Below the pieces are notes generated by a model. The model worked only from the letters and a program-made list of their open reading frames with translations, did not search any database and was not told where the DNA came from. The position numbers and the translations under genes were made by a program. From positions 1-17,531 of the forward strand of contig CAAGKD010000053.1 in the NCBI GenBank assembly GCA_900770335.1: a DNA stretch of 17,531 bases, in the 5' to 3' direction. Positions 1 through 5,321 of the stretch are shown piece by piece (positions within the stretch are counted from its first letter, which is position 1; every line of letters begins with the position of its first letter). The DNA is from an uncultured Sutterella sp. GTDB lineage: Bacteria; Pseudomonadota; Gammaproteobacteria; Burkholderiales; Burkholderiaceae_F.

Positions 1-33
1 GGGGGGGGGGGGGGCCCCGGGCGCCCCCCCCCC
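1..33. other. G/C homopolymer run at window edge, probable assembly artefact
   Basis: Positions 1-14 are all G, then four C, GGGCG and ten C up to position 33. Nothing else in the window is this simple. The reading frame of the TolC-like gene passes through it without a stop but would yield only Gly/Pro/Arg codons, which does not fit a TolC-family protein. I infer a contig-end or low-quality-read artefact rather than biology. Confidence 0.7.
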
Positions 34-860
34 TGCCACTCCGAGAGCGTGCCGAGGTCGCCCGTCAGAACGAAGAGCGGCGTGGCGAGCTCGGGGAGCG
101 TCTTCTCGCGCAGGGCGCTCATGAGCTCGGACTCGGCCACGCGCGCGCTCGTGCCCGCGGCGACGAACTCGCGGCGAGCCGCGTCGCGGGAGACCTCGAC
201 CGCCATGCGCTCGATCCGGGAGATGACGCCCCGGGCCTCGAAGCGCTTCGCGCGATGGACCTGCTCCTCCTCGTCGGCGAGCATGTCGCGCCTGAGGCTC
301 TCGACGGAGCGGGCGAGCTGCGCGCCCCAGTAGCGGGCGGCGAGGTCGACGTCCTTCTCCTCAAGGCGCGCGGCCTGAGCCGCGCCCGCCTCGCGCACCT
401 TGTGCTCGAGCGAGTTCTGATAGGCCGAGACGGCGCCGCCCGTGTAGATGGGCCAGGTCGCGGTGATCTGCGCGCGCGGGCCCGAGAGGTCGAGCTTGTC
501 GTGGAGCTTGAGCGTCCCGGGGATCTTCACCGGCAGGACGCTCCCGAGCGCCTGGAGGTTCGCCGGGACGTCGAGCTCGAGGTTGAGCTCCTTGGATCCT
601 TGCACCTCCATGGCCGTCAAGTCCACGCGCGGCCCCGAGAGGGACTTCGCGCTCTCGGCGGCGTGGCGGGCGCGGTCCGTCTCGGCCTGGTCGACGCGGA
701 AGATGTCCGCGCGGTCGTGAAAGCGCGTCCGCGCGTCCTCGAAGGTGAGGGGAGCGGCGCTGACGGCGCCGCAGGCTGCGCACAGAAGCGCGGCGCCGAG
801 CGCAAGCCGCGCTGAGCGGGCTGAACGTGCGAATCGAGCGAGTCGGAGGAGGGGCAGCAT
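1..860 (-). CDS. TolC-family outer-membrane efflux protein, 3' end cut off by window edge
   Basis: Partial gene read leftward; the frame is open from the ATG at 858-860 to the window edge, about 275 trustworthy codons (bases 1-33 are doubtful). The predicted protein begins with a typical Sec signal peptide (arginine-rich n-region, hydrophobic core around residues 16-30, probable cleavage after AVSA). Around residues 130-140 comes WPIYTGG, the outer-membrane-efflux motif preceding the second strand pair, followed by a long helical stretch rich in Ala, Glu and Arg, as in the periplasmic barrel. TolC-like proteins are the outer-membrane channel of tripartite efflux pumps or type I secretion. No partner inner-membrane pump or adaptor lies within the window; they may be to the left. 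The start is supported by the signal peptide, not by its weak ribosome-binding site. Family call is confident; the substrate is unknown. Confidence 0.85.
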   Translation of the reverse strand, partial: MLPLLRLARFARSARSARLALGAALLCAACGAVSAAPLTFEDARTRFHDRADIFRVDQAETDRARHAAESAKSLSGPRVDLTAMEVQGSKELNLELDVPANLQALGSVLPVKIPGTLKLHDKLDLSGPRAQITATWPIYTGGAVSAYQNSLEHKVREAGAAQAARLEEKDVDLAARYWGAQLARSVESLRRDMLADEEEQVHRAKRFEARGVISRIERMAVEVSRDAARREFVAAGTSARVAESELMSALREKTLPELATPLFVLTGDLGTLSEWQGGGRPGPPPP

Positions 861-936
861 GGAAGGCGTCGCCGGCGCAGGGCGGGAATCAGCTCCGGGC
901 TCCGGCGGAATGGCGGTTTCTGTTGAAAAGGCGAAG

Positions 937-963
937 ATACTACCGGCTTTTCAGGCCTGGCAA
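937..963 (-). promoter_or_regulatory. weak candidate promoter for the TolC-like gene
   Basis: Read on the minus strand, TTGCCA (958-963) and TAGTAT (937-942) resemble -35 and -10 boxes but are only 15 bp apart, shorter than the usual 16-18. The -10-like box lies 77 bp upstream of the TolC-like start. Confidence 0.25.
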
Positions 964-1146
964 CAGGGGGCGGAAGGGGGAAATGCGCCGGCCGCGGCTC
1001 TTCTTCGGGAGTTTTGCCGTCAGACGGCTCTCGGTCGCGGCGCGTTGCATCTGAGAACATCTTCGCGAAACGCCTTTTCCCGTGAGCGTGTAGCCTGAGG
1101 TCCGGCGGGCGGCGACCCTGCGCCTGCCGCACCTCAGGAGATTCCC

Positions 1147-1806
1147 ATGACAGCGATCCATCACGAAGACATCTACACCGAAACGCCCGCCGATCCGAAC
1201 ACGCTCGCCAATCTCGGGCCCCTCGCGCCCCTCGCGGGCGTCTGGAAGGGCGACGAGGGCGTCGACACGCATCCCGTCGCCGAAGGCACCGAGTCCGAGC
1301 CCTTCGTCGAGACGCAGACCTACGAGCTTCTCGATCCGCAGAACAGCGGCCCGCAGCTCCTCTACGGCCTGCGCTACCACGTCGCCATCACCAAGCCCGG
1401 CGAGCTTGCGGCCTTCCACGACCAGGTCGGGTACATCCTTTGGGAGCCCGAGACCGAGACCGTGTGGATGACGCTCGCCATTCCGCGCGCCCAGGTTGCG
1501 ATGGCCTCAGGCCATGCGAAGCCTGGCGATCGCGTGATCCACCTCCACGCCGAGCGCGGCTCCACGGAGACCGGCATCTGCTCGAATCCGTTCCTCGAGA
1601 GGAACTTCCGCACGAAGTCCTGGGACATCACGTTCACGTTCAACGAGGACGGCTCGATCTCCTACGAGGAGGACACGGTCCTCATCATCCCGGGCGTCGA
1701 GCGCGAGTTCCATCACACGGACCGCAACACGCTGCGCATGGTCGCGGCGGCCCGGCCGAACCCCGCGATGGTCGAGGCGGGGCTGCTCAACCGCAATCCG
1801 CGCTGA
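1147..1806 (+). CDS. nitrobindin-like heme-binding beta-barrel protein (THAP4/DUF1794 family)
   Basis: A 219-residue cytoplasmic protein. It carries the family signature of the ten-stranded FABP-like/nitrobindin barrel: GVWKGDEG at residues 31-38 (family pattern G-x-W-x-G-x-G), HDQVGYILWE at 91-100 (family H-D/E-x-x-G-Y/F), and FHHTDRNTL at 188-196, where the family keeps the His that ligates heme iron. Characterised nitrobindins bind ferric heme and react with nitric oxide or peroxynitrite; that this one does so is inference. Compared with a typical bacterial nitrobindin of about 160-200 residues it is slightly long, mainly from N- and C-terminal extensions. AGGAG at 1136-1140, six bases before the ATG, fixes the start. 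The gene stands alone, divergent from the TolC-like gene. A flavohemoglobin-type reductase lies further down the window but is not linked in an operon. Confidence 0.85.
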   Translation: MTAIHHEDIYTETPADPNTLANLGPLAPLAGVWKGDEGVDTHPVAEGTESEPFVETQTYELLDPQNSGPQLLYGLRYHVAITKPGELAAFHDQVGYILWEPETETVWMTLAIPRAQVAMASGHAKPGDRVIHLHAERGSTETGICSNPFLERNFRTKSWDITFTFNEDGSISYEEDTVLIIPGVEREFHHTDRNTLRMVAAARPNPAMVEAGLLNRNPR

Positions 1807-2006
1807 AGCTCAAGGAGCTCGAGCGGGGTCTCGAGGCTCTTGAGAATCGGTCCGTGAACGAAACGGCTGAGCTGCAGCGTCGACCCGGAGAACGCCTGAA
1901 GGACTGACTCCGCCGTCGGGATCTGCTCGCGAAGGCGGGCCTCGCGGCCGCTGAGAAGCAGTCCGCAGGCTTTCGCCTGCCGCTGCGTTGGACTGTCTGC
2001 ATCCAT
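1713..2006 (-). CDS. possible small hypothetical protein (97 aa), unrecognised
   Basis: An open frame from the ATG at 2004-2006 to a TGA at 1713-1715, with CAGGGA about nine bases upstream as a plausible ribosome-binding site. The predicted protein is mixed in composition with no signal peptide or membrane segment, and its first 75 residues read like an ordinary helical protein. I do not recognise it. Its last ~31 codons overlap the end of the convergent nitrobindin-like gene on the other strand, which weakens the case. It lies just downstream of the UxaA large subunit in the same direction, separated by a strong hairpin. It could equally be a decayed gene or a chance frame in GC-rich DNA. 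Confidence 0.3.
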   Translation of the reverse strand: MDADSPTQRQAKACGLLLSGREARLREQIPTAESVLQAFSGSTLQLSRFVHGPILKSLETPLELLELQRGLRLSSPASTIAGFGRAAATMRSVLRSV

Positions 2007-2025
2007 GGGAAGCGATCCCTGACGC

Positions 2026-2068
2026 CGCCGCCCGCCGAAGGCCTCGGATTCGCCTCCGGCGGGCGGCG
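2026..2068. terminator. strong GC hairpin after the UxaA-family operon
   Basis: Twelve perfectly paired bases, CGCCGCCCGCCG (2026-2037) and CGGCGGGCGGCG (2057-2068), enclose a 19-base loop with a further inner GGC/GCC pairing. It lies 22 bp beyond the stop of the minus-strand large subunit. No run of T follows on either strand, so if it terminates transcription it may need Rho or act as an mRNA 3' end stabiliser. Confidence 0.5.
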
Positions 2069-2089
2069 TCGCGTCAAGCGTCAGCTCGA

Positions 2090-3250
2090 TCAGATGAAGC
2101 GGCAGACGTGGTCGACCGCGATGTCGGAGAACCCGTAGGACTCGGCCTTCGTCACGCGGCCGCTCGCGACCTCGAGCACTTCGCCGAGGATCCTCTCGCC
2201 CGCGTCGCGGATCGAGAGCGTTCCGCTCACTATCCCCGAGACGTCGATGTCCATGTTGTCCTTCATGCGCTCGGCCGTCACGGCGTTGCCCGTCACCTTG
2301 AGAACAGGCGCGAGGACGTGACCCGTCGGCGTGCCGCGGCCCGTCGTGAAGACGACGAGGGTCGCTCCGCCCGCCACCATGCTCGTCACGGACGAGATGT
2401 CGTAGCCCGGCGTGTCCATGATGAGCGCGCCCCTCTTCGTCGGGCGGGCGCCTTCGGCAAGCACCTCCACCACGGGGCGCGTGCCGCCCTTGCGGATGCA
2501 GCCGAGGCTCTTCTCCTCGAGGGTCGACAGGCCCCCCGCCTTGTTGCCCGGAGTGGGCTGGCCGGCGCGGCAGTTCTGGCCTGCGAGGCCGAGGTGCCTC
2601 TCGTACTCCTCGCAGATGCGGATGATCTGATCGTGGATCTCCGGGGTGGCGCCGCGCCGGGCGAGCACGTGCTCGGCGCCGATGAACTCCACCGTCTCGC
2701 TCATCATCGTCGTGCCGCCCGCGTCGACGATGCGGTCGGACATCAGCCCGACGGCGGGATTGGCGGCGATGCCGCTCGTGGCGTCGCTGCCGCCGCACTC
2801 GATCGCGACGAAGAGGTCCGAGGCGTCGCAGGGAACGCGCTTCTCAAGGCTCGCCTTCGCGACGAGCTCGCGGGCGGCGCGCACGGCCTTCTCGGCGGTG
2901 GCGACCGTGCCGCCCGTCTCCTGGATGCCGAAGGAGACGATCGGCTTCGTCGTGAGCTTCTCGAGCTTCGCCTTGAGCTCGCGATGGCCGACGGTCTCGC
3001 AGCCGAGGCCGATGATGACGACGCCGAAGACGTTGGCGTTGAGCGCGAACCCGGTGAGGATGCGCTGCGTCATCTCGGTGTTGGCCGCGACGTCGGAGCA
3101 CCCGACGTTGATGATGACGTTGACCGCGCCCTTCACCTGGCTTGCGACGATGCGGCAGGTCTCCGACGCGCAGGCGCAGGCCGGAAGGATGAGGACGTGG
3201 TTGCGGACGCCGACCTTGCCGTCGGCTCGCCTGTATCCGAGAAACTCCAT
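2090..3250 (-). CDS. UxaA-family hydro-lyase, large (catalytic) subunit
   Basis: A 386-residue protein of the altronate dehydratase / galactarate dehydratase / sulfolactate sulfo-lyase large-domain family. Family hallmarks are GVRNHV (residues 14-19), NVGCSD (48-53), GLGCETVGH (81-89), IECGGSDATSG (150-160), GNKAGGLSTLEEKSLG (235-250) and MDTPGYD (278-284). Members eliminate water or sulfite from hydroxy acids in an iron-dependent reaction. In UxaA and GarD the small SAF domain is fused; here it is a separate upstream gene, the arrangement of SuyA/SuyB sulfolactate lyase. Length (about 385-390) also fits SuyB. The substrate cannot be told from sequence alone: altronate, galactarate, sulfolactate or another sugar acid are all possible, and no transporter or downstream pathway gene is adjacent. 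The start is supported by AAGGAGG on the minus strand at 3259-3265, inside the end of the small-subunit gene, indicating tight translational coupling. Confidence 0.88.
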   Translation of the reverse strand: MEFLGYRRADGKVGVRNHVLILPACACASETCRIVASQVKGAVNVIINVGCSDVAANTEMTQRILTGFALNANVFGVVIIGLGCETVGHRELKAKLEKLTTKPIVSFGIQETGGTVATAEKAVRAARELVAKASLEKRVPCDASDLFVAIECGGSDATSGIAANPAVGLMSDRIVDAGGTTMMSETVEFIGAEHVLARRGATPEIHDQIIRICEEYERHLGLAGQNCRAGQPTPGNKAGGLSTLEEKSLGCIRKGGTRPVVEVLAEGARPTKRGALIMDTPGYDISSVTSMVAGGATLVVFTTGRGTPTGHVLAPVLKVTGNAVTAERMKDNMDIDVSGIVSGTLSIRDAGERILGEVLEVASGRVTKAESYGFSDIAVDHVCRFI

Positions 3251-3253
3251 GGT

Positions 3254-3568
3254 TCACGCCTCCTTGATCAGATATTCATCCGCGTACGCGCGCGGCTGGC
3301 TCGTGATGTTGCGGTGGTCGGCGAGCGATCCCTTCGGAATCGCCGCCGTCGTGCGGCCGATCGACTCGCCGTACTTGAGGACGGTCTCGCCGCAGGCGAG
3401 GTCCTTCAAGGCGATCTTGTTGCAGAAGGTGATGGCGGACGCGGCCGTGATCGGGGCCTCCGAGCCGTCCGGCAAGACGACGGTGATCTCGTCGCCGGTC
3501 GCCGCCTCGGACGTGCAGACGGCGATGTTGTCGTCGTCATGGAGCTTGAGCGCTATCTTTCGGGTCAT
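3254..3568 (-). CDS. UxaA-family hydro-lyase, small SAF-domain subunit
   Basis: A 104-residue SAF-domain protein, partner of the large subunit that starts three bases after its stop. It begins MTRKIALKLHDDDNIAV, where the His-Asp-x-x-Asn-Val/Ile-Ala pattern is the one seen at the start of UxaA and SuyA; a beta-clip of about 80 residues follows with GDEITV and GHRNI-like (ADHRNIT) segments. I place the start at the ATG 3566-3568 rather than the upstream ATG at 3638-3640: the extra 24 residues precede the conserved domain start and would overlap the proposed promoter. The ribosome-binding site is weak. In the fused family members this domain caps the active site; here the two proteins presumably form a heteromer. 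Confidence 0.82.
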   Translation of the reverse strand: MTRKIALKLHDDDNIAVCTSEAATGDEITVVLPDGSEAPITAASAITFCNKIALKDLACGETVLKYGESIGRTTAAIPKGSLADHRNITSQPRAYADEYLIKEA

Positions 3569-3603
3569 GGGGAAAAGCGTCTGTTGGGTTGAAGACGCGG
3601 CGA

Positions 3604-3609
3604 ATTCTA
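3604..3609 (-). promoter_or_regulatory. candidate -10 box (TAGAAT) of the UxaA-family operon
   Basis: TAGAAT on the minus strand would start transcription near 3597, giving a ~30-base leader before the small-subunit ATG. No good -35 box lies 16-18 bp upstream (AGGAGC at 17), as expected for an activator-dependent promoter. The same hexamer occurs upstream of three other genes in the window. Confidence 0.45.
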
Positions 3610-3660
3610 GGAAGCGCTCTTTTCCGCTCCTCCGGCTCATCCGCAGCCGGTGAACGGACT

Positions 3661-3678
3661 CATAGCCCCGAACCTATG
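3661..3678. promoter_or_regulatory. candidate LysR-type operator (CATAG-N8-CTATG)
   Basis: A perfect 5-bp dyad, CATAG (3661-3665) and CTATG (3674-3678), with an 8-bp centre. The ATAG...CTAT form is typical of LysR-family recognition sites (here T-N12-A rather than the classic T-N11-A). Its centre is about 70 bp upstream of the inferred transcription start of the lyase operon, close to the -65 position where LysR-type activators usually bind. The LysR gene lies upstream on the same strand. Confidence 0.4.
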
Positions 3679-3741
3679 GCGACATATGCCCGGGGCGAAT
3701 CTGTCGTAGGCGGCTTCCAGGCGCCGGCGGCGGAGAAGCGA

Positions 3742-3770
3742 GGAGCCGCAGGCTCGTCGCCTGCGGCTCC
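3742..3770. terminator. 12-bp perfect hairpin
   Basis: GGAGCCGCAGGC (3742-3753) and its exact complement (3759-3770) enclose a five-base loop TCGTC. It starts eight bases past the stop of the small minus-strand frame 3778-3996. Only a pyrimidine-rich stretch, no T-run, follows on the minus strand. It could be that gene's terminator or an intergenic repeat element. Confidence 0.45.
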
Positions 3771-3777
3771 ATGGGAT

Positions 3778-3996
3778 TCAATCCGGATGAGTTCGCTCAC
3801 CCGGGCGGCTTTTCAGGTCCGGTGAGAAGATCTCGGACGAGCGCGAGCCGTCGCCAGCTTCGGAGTGGACGAGGTCCTGAAAGTCCTTGAGCTCGCCGTA
3901 CGCTTTGACGGCGCCGCGATGCACCTGGCAGGGAATATTGCGCCACTCGAACCAAAAATGTTCATGAAAAACAGCATTTTCTAAAAATCTGAACAT
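3778..3996 (-). CDS. possible small hypothetical protein (72 aa) or gene remnant
   Basis: Open frame from the ATG 3994-3996 to the TGA 3778-3780, in the 533-bp gap between the LysR gene and the lyase operon. The N-terminal part is rich in aromatic residues and His (FRFLENAVFHEHFWFEW) and is coded by unusually AT-rich DNA, while the C-terminal half is polar and charged. I recognise no family and no good ribosome-binding site. The hairpin just after its stop is compatible with a real transcript end, and the base-composition change suggests either a promoter region that happens to be open or the 3' remnant of a lost gene. Low confidence. Confidence 0.25.
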   Translation of the reverse strand: MFRFLENAVFHEHFWFEWRNIPCQVHRGAVKAYGELKDFQDLVHSEAGDGSRSSEIFSPDLKSRPGERTHPD

Positions 3997-4018
3997 GCTG
4001 ATTGGGCAAGCGCCGGAA

Positions 4019-4043
4019 GGGTTATTCCGCAGAGGAATAACCC
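4019..4043. terminator. perfect 10-bp inverted repeat downstream of the LysR gene
   Basis: GGGTTATTCC (4019-4028) and GGAATAACCC (4034-4043) surround the five-base loop GCAGA. It begins 58 bp past the LysR stop. It lacks a T-run, so it may be a weak terminator or a protein-binding dyad. Confidence 0.4.
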
Positions 4044-4101
4044 GATGGAATTAGGGTGAAGGCCGTAGCTGGGCGTGAAGGCGCCCCGGGAGACGGCCGC
4101 C

Positions 4102-5052
4102 TCAATCCTTCTCGAGCGCGCCGCGGCGGCGCGCCTCGGAGCGGGCGCTGTTGGTGATGACGCCGCGCACCCACTGCAGGAACGGGTCCGAATGGGTGCT
4201 GTGGTGCCAGACGAGGCACGGCGTGAAGGCGCTGATCTCCACGGGGGCGGGGAGCATTCTCAGATGGTGGCGCTCGTCGGAGAGAAAGTTGAGGAGCGTG
4301 AGCACGGGCGCGACGTAGGTGTAGTCCGTCTGGGCGAGCACCCAGGGCACGGCGAGGAAGTAGGGCATCGAGATCCCGGTCTCCTGCTCGTCGTCGCTCG
4401 CGGCGGCGTACTCCGGAGCGCCCGAGAAGTTCATCTCGATCTTGCGGAAGCGCCTGAGGTCGTCGAGCGTGATCCGGCCCTTCTGCGAGTAGACCTCAAT
4501 GAGGGGGTGCCCCTCGCGCACGAGAATGCCGCGGCGCGAGCGGTAGAGCTCGAGGATGTGGAAGTCCTTCGGAACGCTCTTCAGGGGGTAGACCGCGAGG
4601 TCCGCGCGGCCCGCGCGCAGCGTCTCGAGCATCTCCGAGTTGATCGGCTTGATCTCGACGGCGGCGTTGGGGGCGGCCTGCGCGAAGCGCGGGATGGCTT
4701 CGCCGAGAACGGTCATCACCGCGTTGTCGACGGCGAGGATCCGCACCGTTCGGCGGGTGTTGGCGAGGTCGAACCCCTCGCTGTCAAAGAGCGAGCGCGA
4801 CGAGGCGAGCAGGTCGAGCACGCGCGGGAGCATCTCGCGCATGCGCGTCGTCGGGAGCATCTGCAGCCCCGAGCGCACGAAGAGCTCGTCCAGGAAGACC
4901 TCGCGCAGGCGCGCGAGGCGGCGCGAGGCCGAGCCCATGCTCAGTCCGTGCTTGGCCGCGGTCGTCGTGAGGCTCTGCGTCTGCGCGAGCGTGATGAGAA
5001 AGCGAAGCTCCTCAAGGCTCAGGTCGGGCTGCGGAGTGTCGGTGGACGCCAT
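4102..5052 (-). CDS. LysR-family transcriptional regulator
   Basis: A 316-residue LysR-type regulator. The N-terminal winged helix-turn-helix is at about residues 11-70: LSLEELRFLITLAQTQSLTT followed by TAAKHGLSMGSASRRLARLR and LFVRSG, the usual layout of scanning helix and recognition helix. The rest (about 95-300) is the periplasmic-binding-protein-like effector domain, containing TVRILAVDNAV and DLAVYPL strands. I prefer the ATG at 5050-5052, preceded by AAGAGA on the minus strand, over an upstream ATG at 5104-5106 which would add 18 residues with no family counterpart. It lies upstream of the lyase operon on the same strand, about 530 bp away, with a LysR-like dyad between, so regulation of that operon is plausible but unproven. 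The effector is unknown. Dyads at 5131-5156 in its own upstream region could serve autoregulation. Confidence 0.88.
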   Translation of the reverse strand: MASTDTPQPDLSLEELRFLITLAQTQSLTTTAAKHGLSMGSASRRLARLREVFLDELFVRSGLQMLPTTRMREMLPRVLDLLASSRSLFDSEGFDLANTRRTVRILAVDNAVMTVLGEAIPRFAQAAPNAAVEIKPINSEMLETLRAGRADLAVYPLKSVPKDFHILELYRSRRGILVREGHPLIEVYSQKGRITLDDLRRFRKIEMNFSGAPEYAAASDDEQETGISMPYFLAVPWVLAQTDYTYVAPVLTLLNFLSDERHHLRMLPAPVEISAFTPCLVWHHSTHSDPFLQWVRGVITNSARSEARRRGALEKD

Positions 5053-5130
5053 GGAGGATCTCTTGTCGGACGGGTCGGTGAAAAACAGGACGGGCTGCCT
5101 CCTCATGAGGGAAGGCAGTCCGCATCAGAC

Positions 5131-5156
5131 AATGGTAATCCATTCGCGACGAAATG
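5131..5156. promoter_or_regulatory. overlapping dyads upstream of the LysR gene, candidate autoregulatory site
   Basis: AATGG-taat-CCATT (5131-5144) overlaps CATT-N8-AATG (5141-5156). Such AT-flanked interrupted dyads are typical LysR-type sites. They lie ~80-105 bp upstream of the chosen LysR start, in the region shared with the divergent TerB operon, so they could affect either gene. Confidence 0.3.
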
Positions 5157-5220
5157 CGATCGCCTCTCAGCGGCTCTCATCAGCTCTTTTCCTGATCCCG
5201 GGCCGCTCCGTCCGGCATGC

Positions 5221-5259
5221 CTGTCCGAACCGTTCGAACCATTCGAACCGTTCGGACAG
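5221..5259. repeat. 39-bp imperfect dyad made of 9-bp repeats upstream of the TerB cluster
   Basis: CTGTCCGAAC (5221-5230) pairs perfectly with GTTCGGACAG (5250-5259). Inside, after one C-C mismatch, seven more bases pair (5232-5238 with 5242-5248), leaving a three-base loop. The same segment reads as near-identical 9-bp units ending TTCGAACC/TCCGAACC in tandem. A second dyad containing two CCCGGG boxes follows at about 5260-5280. It lies ~60-100 bp before the TerB gene start, so it could be an operator array or a 5' leader hairpin. It is not a normal terminator position, since flanking genes diverge from it. Confidence 0.6.
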
Positions 5260-5321
5260 CCCGGGGGCCTGCCCGGGCGGCCGCGCAGATGGCATGATGC
5301 TTTTCTCAAGAGACGCTCCAC

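Noticed and set aside
1988..3592. 534-codon plus-strand frame opposite the UxaA-family subunits
   Set aside because: Its composition (Arg/Asp/Ala/Leu-rich, no domain) is a mirror of the true minus-strand genes with their family motifs.
5221..5259. 9-bp tandem units as a CRISPR array
   Set aside because: Units are too short and adjacent with no spacers; no cas genes.
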